From the NCBI GenBank assembly GCA_963970005.1, contig CAXAMN010025361.1:245648-309647 (forward strand): 64,000 bases of DNA, in the 5' to 3' direction. This document shows, piece by piece, positions 10,659 to 21,712 of the stretch (its first letter is position 1; each line of letters opens with the position of its first letter). The translations under genes and the position numbers were made by a program. Origin of the DNA: Durusdinium trenchii. Its lineage: Eukaryota > Sar > Dinophyceae > Suessiales > Symbiodiniaceae. A model generated the notes under the pieces. The model did no database searches and had not been told where the DNA came from. It worked only from the letters and a program-made list of their open reading frames with translations.

Positions 10659-12663
10659 AGATTAATCTGAAATTATCAATGCAGCATCTAGCAGATTGAC
10701 CATTGGTCGTTTCCCTGCCTACGTTCAATTCAACACATAATTTGGATCATGTTTGCAACTTGTTGCCAATCCATCATGGCCTCACTATAGGTCCCTTTGT
10801 GGGACTGATCGGATTTCATCCGGCCACTATCAAGTGGTGCTTAATGCACGTGCTGCATTTGGGGATCATCTACATCGTGAACGGAGGCTCGATGTGGTCC
10901 AGCTGCACTTATCAGCCGATCGATGTTTTCAATGTCTCATAGCGCCTTAGCTAGACGTATACTAGCTTAATTAATTAAAGAATGCATGCCTGGCTGGGAT
11001 TACCTGGGCCACTTCTGTACGCTATGAGCTGTGCGTGCAACGTCGTGGGTTTTTCATTGGTGCTGCTGAGGAATCTGTTGATGCAGAGCGGCCTGTGGGG
11101 TGACCCGCTGGTCGATTCGAGGCGCATTTTGCTCTACCGCGCATACTTGAGTTTCAAGTCTTGGTGCTCCTCCAAGAAAGTATCCTGCAGCCAGCCAGCG
11201 TTCCAAGAAAAGCAAGACACTTGTCGGTGATCATTGGGGTGATTTTGATTTACCTATCTTCGAATGTGTCGATCCTTGTAACTTTTGTGGTCTGTTTGCG
11301 CAAGCCAAGTTGTATCAAAGCAATGGCGAAGTGATGCTGGTGTGCAAGGCCTATAATGGCCGGGTAGTGCAACAATGGTTGGCAGAAACGCTAGCTGCAC
11401 TACCGGAGTATATGGCAAGGAAGGACAATCGCACTTCTATCGTGGCATTAGCTATGCGCCTGGTACTTTGCACACAATCAAGTTTTTCTTGCAACCTGCT
11501 TGTTCATGGTGTCCGGGGTGGTGCCTCGTTGTCATGTTCATGCTATGCATGCATGCATGCACACATGAACGATTCTTGTGCAATTCGCCTGTGTCATGAT
11601 TGGAGCCAATTACCAGCGCTAGCTTTCGTGTTTCAATCGAGTGGCAATTTGTTTAACATGTTTATGCATGTGCATATGAAGGTCTTATATATATAATTTA
11701 TAAATGCATGCATGTATATTATATATACATTGCACATGGTCCTCCATCGAGCCAGCAATGGACAAGGCACCCGACCGGTCCCAACCCTGCCCAGGCTGCA
11801 TCTGAGTCGCTTCATTCTTGGCATCGAAGGAGCCGGTCGCTTCTTGAAGCTAGATTGCAAGTGTGTGACTGCACGGACGATGACGTCAGACTAGTTCATG
11901 TGCTCACCATGCCCTGACCTCCATTAATTGATGATCTTTTTTTTAGTCTTTTATGGGTACTGAAGTATAACCCTAGCATTCAAAAGGCGATTAAAATAAT
12001 GTCCGTTGACATGCCCTAGCTCAGGAGTGAAACTGAGTCTCGTGAGATCTCCAATGACGGCCAGAAGTTCATTTACCTCTGGAAGCAATTAGCCAGGATT
12101 ACGGTCAGGCCTGTGGGAATGGGGTTTCTGGATCCCTATCACGCAGACCTAGAATCTAGATATCGATCGATCAAATGCGGTCAATTGCGCGATCATGTTT
12201 TTTATTATTATTGTGCATGTGGGTACATCTACGCCCATCTACTTCAACACGTACGTATGTTGGACCATGTTGGACGCAAGTACTGATCGCGTATGCATGA
12301 CAAATGTTAATTGCAAGTGCAGGACCGGTGTCCGCGAGTTCCAAATTAAACCCAAACTACATGTATCTTGGCCTGCTGTGCAGACGCTATAACGGGTCTG
12401 GGGTTGATGCAGGGTTTATGTATTAAATCCTTCATGCAGTGACCTGGCTTGAGTTGAGGCATTACTGCATATTTGCAATTCGATTAGATTTCGCAGCCCG
12501 GGACTTATAATGGTGATCGATTATATATTAAGTGATGTACATGCATGAGCTATGTGCATGTGTATGGCTGTAATTGATCGATCATCGATCGACAAAGGAT
12601 CGAACCCAAGACATTGGCATTGCTTTGCCGATGAAGATGCTATGGCCTGGACAAAGAGCCATT
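9857..12663 (+). CDS. Transposase-like (TNP2/KDZ-like) dinoflagellate multi-exon gene (span of recognisable exons)
   Basis: Seven plus-strand segments appear in an order that I recognise from abundant dinoflagellate proteins related to TNP2/Plavaka-type transposases: LYPIGLYGDSA with SICAMFLN, then a CHIC zinc-type pair, then the WCLMHVLHLG block, then AYLSFKSWCSSKKVSCSQP, then KAYNGRVVQQWLAETL, then FQIKPKLH, and finally NPRHWHCFADEDAMAW. Full-length relatives are thought to derive from DNA transposons. Here the segments are separated by introns of roughly 100-700 bp with AT and TGCA runs. I cannot confirm that all exons are joinable, so an expressed gene and a decayed copy are both possible. 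No terminal CACTA-type repeats are seen. Confidence 0.45.
10770..10942 (+). CDS. Transposase-like exon b (MHVLHLG block)
   Basis: The frame reads GLIGFHPATIKWCLMHVLHL, then GIIYIVNGGSMW. A Met-His followed by Leu-Gly and a later NG-S is a typical block of TNP2/KDZ-like proteins (xxMHxxxLGxxxxxxG). It lies in the same order and orientation as exon a. The left border is uncertain. Confidence 0.42.
11020..11215 (+). CDS. Transposase-like exon c (FKSWCSSKKVSCSQP block)
   Basis: The frame reads LLMQSGLWGDPLVDSRRI, then LYRAYLSFKSWCSSKKVSCS and QPAF. A 'xxAYxxFKxWCxxxxVSxSQxxF' block is common in this family and normally precedes a KAYNxRVVxxWL block, as it does here. Borders are approximate. Confidence 0.42.
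11305..11458 (+). CDS. Transposase-like exon d (KAYNGRVVQQWLAETL block)
   Basis: The frame reads AKLYQSNGEVMLVCKAYNG, then RVVQQWLAETLAALPEYMAR and NRTSIVALAM. It follows exon c in the expected order. The 3' border probably lies near 11458, before TGCATGCA-rich intron sequence. Confidence 0.45.
11967..12010 (+). repeat. 44-bp inverted repeat, left arm
   Basis: The sequence from ATAACCCTAG to GTCCGTTGAC is the reverse complement of 13190-13233 with a single mismatch. The arms enclose 1.18 kb that includes the last transposase-like exons. Confidence 0.8.
12033..12168 (+). CDS. Possible transposase-like exon e
   Basis: After a CTCAG|GAG acceptor at about 12025 the frame reads SETESREISNDGQKFIYLWK, then QLARITVRPVGMGFLDPYHA. 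It is open and coding-like and sits where a variable region would precede the KPKLH block. The family assignment rests on position only. Confidence 0.28.
12323..12375 (+). CDS. Transposase-like exon f (FQIKPKLH block)
   Basis: It follows an AAGTGCAG acceptor (AG at 12321-12322) and reads TGVREFQIKPKLHVSW. A short xxIKPKxHxF block is typical near the C-terminus of this family and precedes the FADED block, as here. Confidence 0.38.
12590..12663 (+). CDS. Transposase-like exon g (HWHCFADEDAMAW block)
   Basis: The frame reads GSNPRHWHCFADEDAMAWTK followed by SH and a stop. The 'NPRxxHCFADED' phrase is a C-terminal landmark of these proteins, so this supports the gene extending to 12.66 kb. The TAG may be the gene's stop or may lie in intron sequence, since relatives usually have another 20-30 residues. 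Confidence 0.42.
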
Positions 12664-13189
12664 AGGATGCATGTGTTTTTGCGATGTGAAACATAAAATA
12701 AGTTATAAAGAAAGGGTCCAATGTTTTATATATACTATATATAGGGTCAAGCCAATGCACTAATTGAGGCATATATCTAAATGCACATCCGCTACATCGT
12801 GTCCGATGGATAACAAAGTGTGGGCGCCTACGGATTCTTTGATGCATTGATGAAACAGGATCCAAAATCTAGATCGATGATAGATTGAGGGTCTTGGAAA
12901 GTCGTCGATTTTGAAAAGATTATTAATTATACGTGCATGTATGTTTGTTATAAGGATATGGAACACCAAGCAGAAGGTGCGCATGTTTCTGGGCTATATG
13001 TTAATTCTGGCTGCATATATGATCTATGAGTGTGCAGTCATCTGTCCATCAATCGATCGATTCGCCAAGGTTGAACAAAACAGTGGCAGATCGGATGGCC
13101 AGGGGCCGTGCGTGAAAAACAAAGTCTGACCGCATGGGTGGGGGACGAGGGGCGTGAACAGGAGGACCATTTTGAAAATGTACTTTCAG

Positions 13190-13233
13190 GTCAACGGACA
13201 TTATTTTAATCGCCTTTTGAATGCTAGGGGTAT
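13190..13233 (-). repeat. 44-bp inverted repeat, right arm
   Basis: Reverse complement of 11967-12010 with one mismatch (GGGGTAT against GGGTTAT). No clean target-site duplication is visible outside the arms, apart from a possible GTAT on each side. Confidence 0.8.
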
Positions 13234-13407
13234 GTGTTGACATGTTGCTTCAAAAACGCCGTAGAATTGGCGTAGCAGCTCCAGAAAATCAAAGCGGTAA
13301 TGACAAAATATAGCGGTCAAGGCCGATTGATCAAAACAAAGTGTGATTGTGGTTTCTTTCAAATTTGAGGAACTAGCAAGATGTGTTTAAGCATCCTGTT
13401 TTGTTGA
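13234..13407. other. Transition zone
   Basis: No gene is seen. Near here the dense GATCGATC/TGCATGCA palindromes of the first 13 kb thin out sharply. Confidence 0.4.
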
Positions 13408-14151
13408 TTGTATCAAACGAGGTTGCATGACACGGACATATCGAGGCATGACACGAGCGGCTTCCCAGTTGGGGAGACCTGGGGAAGTCCACACTTTCCA
13501 CCAAAAAGGATTCTCCACGAGAACGTTTCGGCAGCTCTGAAGGCTTTGGTCCGGAGCCGCTGGGGTAGAAACGACCCTGACCGCCCCGTGGTAGTGCCGA
13601 ACTCAGGTGCCCAGAACATCAGCCTCGAAGCGGCCAGAGTAAGACAAGGTCGGAATGAGGACCGGACACGACGCACGCGCCCCGTTTGCCCCGTGTGTCC
13701 GTCGGTGTCCGCTTTTTTCAAGCGAGAAGCTGTGCGATTGGGTGATGATGATGGCAGCTTGCTTGGATTTTTGCACGGTGCGGTGTGGCCCAAGGAATGC
13801 TCAGATTTAGATTCACCATTGAGCAGGGATGTGGAGGAAGCAGGGTTCAGAATTCACACCACTCTGCCACTCTGCCGAAGTAATTCATTCACCTCACTAT
13901 GGTCTCCCCATCTAAAGCCTGCTCCATCTCACCCCCTCATTTGCTTGGTTGCAAAGAGATTGATTGGGCCTGATACATTCGGTCCCTGCTTGGGCTTTGC
14001 ATTCGGTTCGTCACACCTTCTAAACTACTTGCTTGATTGGCCGCTTTCCGAAAGGCGGACCGGATTGATCGGCACAAGACCTTTATACCAGCCCTCAAGG
14101 GGTGCCGGGTGGTTGATGGGCACACGTAACCACGAGTTGGTACCTCCTTGA
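13408..14151 (+). CDS. Long open frame, unknown, probably not a gene as it stands
   Basis: A 247-codon plus-strand frame overlaps a 126-codon minus-strand frame, so the region is simply poor in stops and richer in G+C than its flanks. The translation is rich in R, P, S and L with no recognisable domain. It could be an old element relic. Neither strand has a convincing start context or splice sites. Confidence 0.12.
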   Translation: MYQTRLHDTDISRHDTSGFPVGETWGSPHFPPKRILHENVSAALKALVRSRWGRNDPDRPVVVPNSGAQNISLEAARVRQGRNEDRTRRTRPVCPVCPSVSAFFKREAVRLGDDDGSLLGFLHGAVWPKECSDLDSPLSRDVEEAGFRIHTTLPLCRSNSFTSLWSPHLKPAPSHPLICLVAKRLIGPDTFGPCLGFAFGSSHLLNYLLDWPLSERRTGLIGTRPLYQPSRGAGWLMGTRNHELVPP

Positions 14152-14195
14152 CTTGTTTTTCCGTCTTTCAGCGGTCGTGGGAGCTCTAGCAGCTG

Positions 14196-14214
14196 GCTGC
14201 TGCTGCTGCTGCTG
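14196..14214. repeat. CTG trinucleotide microsatellite
   Basis: About six consecutive CTG units followed by related GCAGTG sequence. Confidence 0.8.
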
Positions 14215-14513
14215 GCAGTGTTTGCAGTGCTTGTGTTTGTGCGTGTTGCTTTTTTTGCCAGTGACTCTGGTTGAGTGCTTCAAGGGTCTATTCGATCCAG
14301 AGATACCTGGCTAGTATAGGAAACGGTTTGGCAGCACAACTCCAAAGAGGAATAGTTTCTAAGAGTTCGAATTGGCATTGGGTTGGTTTTCCTATTTTAA
14401 CCAGGAGGTGATGTTTACTTAGAGTGTCACAAGGGCTCACAAAGGGTTGTCAGTACACAACCCTTGAGAGGGTTCTAGTACTATACTTCCCTGCCCTCGT
14501 GTTCTTTCAGTTA

Positions 14514-15184
14514 GAAATGCAGGGCATAGGTATCAAAAAAAAAGAGCATCAAAAAATAAATAAAAACAGGATCAATAAAAAAATAAAAAGCGAATCAAAA
14601 AAAATATATTCCTTGATAGGCCTCTTCTGCTGCTCTCCTGGCCTTGTGGTCTGCGGGTCCTCTGGTAATGTGGTCCCTTGGTCCTTTGGTCCCTTGGTCC
14701 TCTGGTCCACTGGTCCTTTGGTCCCCTGGTCCCTTGGTCCTTTAGTCCACTGGTCCCCTAGTCCTCCGGTCTCCTGGTCCTCTGGTCCTGTGGTCTGCTG
14801 GTCCCCTGGTATCCTAGTCCTTCTGTCTCCTGGTCCGCTGGTCTTTTGCTCTCCTACAGCGCTCGTCTGTCGATCTCCTGGTCCCCTGCTTGCGCAAATA
14901 GAGGCTTGATTGCTTTCTACTAGAGGCAGCTCCCTGGGAAGAAAGTGGGTACCCAACGATAAGGTTGCCGTCCAGTCATTGAGTAGCCCTACTCGAAAAG
15001 TGGTTCACCAGTGGAAATAGCTCCCTACTAGGAGGGAGCTCCTGGGGAGGTACACTCTCCTCTACTACCCCAACCAGAATATTTTTTTTTGATTACCTTT
15101 TTATTTTTTTATTGATCCCCGTTGAATATTTTTTTTGATTCTATTTTTATTTTTATTTTGATCCCTTACCCGAAATGCAGGGCA
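14514..15184. mobile_element. Foldback/MITE-like element with 13-bp flanking direct repeats
   Basis: The 13-mer GAAATGCAGGGCA occurs at 14514-14526 and again at 15172-15184 in direct orientation, as a target-site duplication would. Inside these, about 85-90 bp of A-rich sequence at the left end (with ATCAAAAA and AATAAAAA motifs) is inverted at the right end. The best arms are 14569-14607 and 15079-15118, with about two mismatches in 39 bp. The interior holds the GGTCC minisatellite and no coding sequence. A 13-bp duplication is long for most DNA transposons. Alternatively the A-rich tracts are chance low complexity, but the near-exact 39-bp arms argue against that. Confidence 0.5.
14641..14885. 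repeat. GGTCC(N)YTG minisatellite
   Basis: Imperfect tandem units of about 8-10 bp built on CTGGTCC and TTGGTCC fill roughly 245 bp. Frames in both orientations translate to low-complexity runs, so they are not treated as genes. Confidence 0.85.
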
Positions 15185-15189
15185 CATGT

Positions 15190-17522
15190 TCATTTTCAGC
15201 CTCCTTTTGAACAAGCCCATGGGGGCACATCCTGATTCAGCCCGTGGCACTTCTTAGAGCCCATGGCAGGACTTGGATTTGGGCGTGGTGTGTGCTACCG
15301 GCAGTGGCCGATGTTTTATGTGCCTCATCGGTCTCGGTCGTTTGAGCGGGGCAGTTTAGATGGTCCAAGACACGCACCTGAACACGCACCCTTAACAACA
15401 CAAGGATCCTGGTGACCCAAATCCACCAAATGATGCTGTGATGCGTGGTCCCTTGATGTTTATTTTGAGAATTTGAAGAGTAATTACTGATTATACACGT
15501 TCTTTTATGTTATTTTTACGAGTTGAGTGCATAAGTATCGTCTATTAGTCTATGATGTTTGGATGTTGGGATCCAAGAAGTCTCCCCGGAAGCAACAACC
15601 AGCCTACCGTTGTGACCTTGGCCTTGACTCTAGCAAAGACCGTGTTCCACCATTCTATTCTATGGACATTTGCAGCTTGATGCGCCCTCTGAAATCTTTT
15701 CTCTTTGGCTTCAGAACTTGAGAATTCCTTGTCCCGGAGATTCATGCAACCTCCCCAACGCCCCCTTTGCGGACCGCGCATCCTTTGGGTTTCGTCCGCT
15801 GACAGTGATGTTCGGTGGTCCCAGGTTCCAGGCGTGGACGGTTTTCCGCATTTCCCTAAGCCTCTTTGAGCCAGTCGGACCCGACACTTTCGCAGGGGTC
15901 CAGACCCGAACTAAACCCTTCCCGTTGACCCGGCCCGGATTCTCGTAGGGTTTGGGACCGTTGCACTTCTCCGGTGTCTCCCTTCTGAGGCGATGTTCGC
16001 ATGTCCGAACGCCAAGTGATGATGATCAACCCCAGCACAGGACGACTGTTCTCACAGTTTACGGTCGCCACCGGACTACTGGGTGAACGTCGCGATGAAA
16101 TAGTCGGGACATGGCGGGCAAGGGATGTTTGGGGCAGGAACTGGCTGCATGGCTGCCCAGTCAACTGTTTGGCGCTCAGTGTTGTTGTGAATGACAAGCC
16201 AAAAGTTCCGATGATGCTTTTGCTGTAGCAGTTGAGGGTCTGGGGTCAGTGATATCCAACTGAATCCATCAGATCAGTCACCAGCAGTGGTTTGGGAGCC
16301 ACATCGAGCCTCATCGAGCCCCTGCCGTCTGCCGTCAGTGCTCTCCGATGTCAGGAGACGAGAAGTACACGGCCTCCACCCTGGAAGTTGAGAAGCTTGA
16401 AGGAAAAGCGGCACCGCAAGACGTCCATCACTGTAAGTGTCTTCCTATACCCCCCAGAGATGGGCAAGGGCGGGTTGAGATGGGTTGATGGGCCAGGGCT
16501 CGGCCCATCGCTCCCCATCGCGTTGAGTTGGATCAAGTGGCGAACAAAGCAATGAAACTGCTTGAAAAGTGGGACTCTGACAGAACGTGCTCACATATAG
16601 ACACCTATTTCCCTCATATATGGAAGGAACATGAAGGAACTCAAAGCCACTCCAAGAGATCCATCGGGGATATATCGTTCACAACACGTGCTGGATTTTG
16701 CAGGGTGAGACGTTCTCGTACGAGCAATCCTCGGCCCATCTGAGGTGTAATGACGTCTTTCAGGACAATGGCAACACTGTGAGCAATCCCTGGCCAATCT
16801 ACTTGAAGGGATGCCCCTCGGACCTCAATCAAGCGTGGCACACGTATACGTTCCCGGTATTTCCCCGTTCTGAACTCCTTTGGCAACTGTGGATGCACCT
16901 GGTCGGGAGAGAAGTACACTCGAAAAATGTAATATATAGAACAATGATATATTACCTGGAACTTCCTCAGAGTGTGCTTTTTTTTGTCCGATCTGCGGCG
17001 TGAAAAACATTGTTTGGAGTCACAGCCTTATATTGAGTCTGCGGATGTTTCTCTAGTTTTCTGTGTTTTTTTATATTCCACGGGCGCTTATACACAAGCT
17101 AAGGGCGTTTATATATTGGTGAGCCAAAGGCGTTTACTTCCCGAACATGTTTTTTAAAGCGGATTTTTATTTCGGATGCGGATGTTTATGCGGTTCACAG
17201 ACCTAAATAAAGGTATGTTGAACCACCGACCCCCAAAAAAGCAACCACGAGGTTGCAGGCCATCATGCAGAGTGGAGTGAACACTGCCTGTTTGGTATTC
17301 GGATTTCATGGTCAAAAAGGGGCCGTGCCATTTGCTTCTTGTTTCAGCGAGTCTTCAATTCCAAGCCGAGGTGGCTTCGAAACGGGAAACGGTACGACGC
17401 CGAACGACCCGACGGTTCGGTACTTGGCGCCATACATGTCGAAAACATCATCTTCTCGGCATGTGGATCCGGGAAGTTTCATATTGTCGGGGTGGTTTTT
17501 AGTCCCATCCGGTGAGTGGATG
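15190..17522. other. No gene supported
   Basis: Only short, overlapping frames on both strands. No repeat beyond short homopolymers was noticed and no domain was recognised. Confidence 0.45.
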
Positions 17523-17539
17523 TGACAGGGGCACTCCTA

Positions 17540-18120
17540 TCCTCCAATAATCCCGTCCCCCTAATAATAAACACGGCCCCCCCCCCCCTAATAAGGAAAC
17601 CTCGGTCGCATTTTTTTTAATAGGGGGTCCCTGAAATCGGGGTGTCCAAAATAGGGTCACCTGGAAAGAGTTTCAAAACCAAAAAGTAATCCAGGAAAAT
17701 TTTATATAAAATCCTTTATTAAACTCATATCAAAAATGCAAAAAACCGCCAGATCGAAGGGTCTTCCTTTTCCCCTACAAAAACCTTCATTAGAATAGTG
17801 ATTCTTCAGTAGACTAACAGCTAAAGCTTTCGAAAGGTGATGTCGCTGTGCCATGCGGTGTTGCATGACCTCGGTGGCAAGTGCGTTTGCGTGAGTCCGT
17901 GCCATTGAGGGAAGGAAAGCCTGCTGGTGTAAGCGCGGCGTGTCATGGTGGAGTTTTGGGGAACCTAATAAAAAAAACTACCCCCAAAGTCGACCATCTT
18001 GGTAGTTTAGTAGCGGTTTGAAAGGGCGGCAATTTAAAACCAAATATAAACCGAATTTAGGGGATCCGGCATGACTTTTTTTTAATTGGGGTCCGTTTTT
18101 TAATAGGTACTCGGGATTAG
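17540..18120. repeat. Imperfect inverted-repeat (MITE-like) segment
   Basis: The left end (17546-17580, with TAATCCCG, CCCTAATAATAAA and CGGCCCC) resembles the reverse complement of the right end (about 18080-18118). Internally, T-rich TTTTTTTTAAT-GGGGTCC phrases recur at about 17610 and 18074, and a 12-C run sits at 17577-17588. The arms are only about 75% alike by eye, so this is an old or uncertain element. Confidence 0.3.
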
Positions 18121-18129
18121 GCACCCCGA

Positions 18130-21100
18130 CATGTGACTCCTGGTTGGAATGGTTCCACCATTGCACCAGCCTTAGGAGGCTTCCAAATGTCAGCTGCATA
18201 AAGCGCATCTACATCAGAGAGCCTGAAGGGTTCAAGAACTGGCCGCGATGTTTTATCCTATGGAGAAAGCAAGCTGCTCAGGATTTGGTCACTGATCAAC
18301 GGGTCTCTTTTCAGTGTTATAGTATCTTATAGTACATGATCTGACAGGTCACTGACGGGTGATTATAGTATCTTATACAGTATGTACTGCTCCGGTGAAC
18401 ATGTTGCTCTCTTTGTTTCTTTGTTTCGCCGAACCTCACCTCGCACGAAGCTCTCGGAGACCGAGACCGATCGATCGATGCCTGGCCTCTTGCGGCCGAG
18501 GCCGGGATGGGATGATCTACGACAAAGTCTCCGGCAACTGTGGACAATGCCCCGATCGACTTGGTGAAGATCCCAAGGAGATGCGGTTTTTTTCCACTCG
18601 AGATGGGAATGGAAGGGTGAATGGAAGACGTCTTTGGACACCTTTAAAGTGAACATGTGCACAAAATGTCATGAAACATATAACAACTAACCTAGACCTT
18701 CCAACGGCTAAAATATTCTAGTACGATTGGGTTGTTGTATTAGTTTCTGATGCTTCGATGGAAAAAAATGGTAGTTGTCAGAAACGACTGATTTTTGCTT
18801 AGCGGAGTGATTTGGGTATGCTCCACAGGTTTTGATCCGAGTAGCCATCACCGGCTATCACACATCTATATTTAGGGGATGACTTCCGTATTTATCAACC
18901 CATCCATCCATCAGCCATCCCATTGGACGCAGTGGAAAACGCCAGTCATCATCGACCCGGCAAAGACCGACCTTCAAGTTTTTTTGCGGCCTTCTTGATG
19001 ACGATATCCTACTCATGACATTCAGCCCAAAAGCGTTGCAATTCAACGAATTTAGAGGTTTCTCAAAAACCCATTTGACCTACTTTCTGGGATTTGTGTG
19101 CGTTTGCAGGTTTTTGATGGCGTTTTGAGGGTTTTTGCGGGCGTTTTGCGGGTAAAACTGGTCGTGGGTTTTCATCAAATTCTGTCTCCAAAACCTCAGA
19201 ATAACATTAAGTGCTTTCCACTCCATGTAGGTCTTCAGAGGTCACAACCTGGGCATGAACAGACAGATGTTTTTGTCAACTCCTCATTTGTCGTGGTGAC
19301 ATCAATGTATCTATTATATATCGAATCAACTCTGCCATTGACCAAGGATGAACTTATTGCAACCCTGTAGCCAGTTTTTTTCATTTCTTTGTACATATCC
19401 TGCATCGCATCTTGCAATTCCACCGGAATTCGAAGTCGTTCATTATATAATAATAAAGGTAAATGAAGACACTTGGTTGATCGACCAGGGATTAGTGAAA
19501 GCCGCTCTTTCTTAGAGGGGTATATCGACTGCTCAAGCGATGGCCAACCCAGCTGCACTTGATTTCGCCACAAGTTTTGTGCAAGCATAAGAGATCATAC
19601 CTTTGAACTCCCGTGAAACCGACCAATCATCATCGTCATCATCATCATCATCATCCATCAGTCATCCAGAGGCCACGGGGAGGGCAGTGTGTGACCATGC
19701 ACGACCACTCTTTGTTTGAATCGTATGTGCTCGACCACTTTTCAACTGATCGTCACAATAAAGTAGTACAAACCACATCGATCAAAATATTTTGGGATTT
19801 TGAAGGTCTAGGAACACATGTTGCTGTCTCTTAATCTAGGTTGTTCGGACTTCGTAGCCTCCCAGCTCCAGTTTTTTCTGATTTCAGACCATTTCTCTTA
19901 CATTCTCGACATGTTCTCACTAATCTTGCGACGAGACTAGACTGCTGATTCACGGCAGGCTGAAAGAATTGCGCCAGGTAGCAGACTCGATCCATGCGTC
20001 TCCAGGGTCCACCACTTCACGACAGCTTTATGCGCAGATGCGACAGGGTCCGAGAGCGGACGCGCGTTGCTGCTCACGCGCGCAACTGCGACGTTTCGCA
20101 CTGGGGTTCAGTTCTTGTCCACTCCATGTTTCCTTCAGACCACGCCTGCTTACTCCATATTCTTCCTACTTCAGCCAATCATTCAGCAGACGAGACTGGA
20201 GTCAACTGACTCCCATTGCCGAGATGTTTGGACCCTCCTCGTACCCTTGGCTCACCTGGGGGAGATTGAAATCGCAACATCGCAGGTGTTGATTCCAGAA
20301 CGTTGCCCAGGCATAGGTTCAGATAGGTTGGATGTGTGCCCCGGTGATACTTCTGGAATCTTCTGCTTGCCTTCTGAGCTATGAGTAGCTCGCGCTCTCT
20401 TTTTTGCCTTGCTGGTGTCCCAGATTTGCTGGTCTTAGTTTGAGAGGCTTTTCGATGCTGTATCAACTTTGTGGAAGTTCATCGCAAGGCAGACGTTTGA
20501 CTCGCTCATGTCAGAACCAAATTAGATTAAAGATGATTAAAGATTATTAAAGATCTTGTTGAAACTTTGTTTGTTCCAGAATCAGCCCGGAAACCCGCCA
20601 ATTTCGATGATTTGGAACAGTTTGGCCGGGCAGTCCATTTTTTGTTGATGAGTTTCTGGGTTTCCTGTCCAGAAAGAAATTCCATCAGTAACATATTCAG
20701 CAAATTCCACATGGAGTGCTTGGGATGTGTTTTCCATCATGTTAGACTGATAGTGAGTTTCATACCTTGATGCTCCGCCGGATGTTTTTTGCTTCTAAGA
20801 GTACCCACAACCCATGGGTCCAAACCTAGATCATTTGTGGCTGACTCACAATGGGTTAAGGTTTTTTGCGATGTTACTGTAGTGGACATAGTATTAGTAT
20901 GATATACTGTAGATGATAGATCCTGACTATAACCAATAGTTGTCCATGCACTAGGTGAGCCCACTCCCAAACTTCACAAACAGCCCCCCGAACCCCCTTC
21001 CAAGCTTTGCCTGAAGCAGCAACAATTTCCGCGACAGACCTGCAGCGATTGTCCTCGGGTGCAGGACAGCTTTGATGTGCCTGATAACGCCCAAGCCTGG

Positions 21101-21604
21101 TGGAACAGGCCCTGAAAGTTGAGCATTTGCACGGTTGGAGGAGGTACCATGAGTTCCAGTCAATATCACTTGCGACATGTATTGCTTTACAAAAACTACA
21201 TATATATATAGATGGAATGGTTGCAGTACTTTATGGGATTGCTGCTTCCATGGAAGGCGTTCCATTCTTCAGCGCAAGTCATTGAATGAAGTCATCATCC
21301 ACAGGTATCCAAGGTTAGTACTGAAATATACACTGTATATATATATATATATTATGTAGTTATTTATATACAACTAACATGTACATATTTATTTCTCTTT
21401 ATATTGATCATGTTTGCACATGTCCAGCCACCTTGTGGCCCTTGTCGGAAATTGTTGGTCTGTAGGGAGTCTTTCTACCAACAGGCAGCTTGTTTCATAC
21501 TGTAGGAGTCCAACAGCAACAGCGCCAGTTGAACACCGCTGAAATGACCTGATGGTGCATGGAAGGGTGCATGGAACGGTGCAAACGGGTGGTTCCGTCT
21601 CCGC
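18130..21604. other. No gene supported; minor microsatellites
   Basis: Holds an (ATC)n microsatellite at about 19625-19652, an AT run at 21338-21352 and a short AGATTAAAG-type repeat at 20525-20555. Frames are short and overlap on both strands. Confidence 0.45.
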
Positions 21605-21712
21605 TGATTCTTGTTGCTAGTAGTATGGCCAGGAGCCCCTAGTAGCGTCCTTGCTCCTAGTAGCAATGCCAGGAGCCCCTAGTAGCGTTCTTGTTATTAG
21701 TAGTATGGCCCT
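21605..21712. repeat. CTAGTAGC-type dispersed array
   Basis: Repeated CTAGTAG phrases joined by GCCAGGAGCCCC and TCCTTGCTC occur at spacings of about 18-22 bp. The same vocabulary, in either orientation, appears at 30.95, 31.74, 32.56 and 41.59 kb and, in a related form, at 58.30 kb. Confidence 0.7.

Noticed and set aside
13413-13793. Minus-strand 126-codon frame overlapping the 247-codon plus frame
   Set aside because: No recognisable domain or start context; both strands are open only because the stretch has few stops.
14424-14956. Frames of 161 codons (+) and 135 codons (-)
   Set aside because: Both cross the GGTCC minisatellite and translate it to low-complexity GPLV or DQRT runs.
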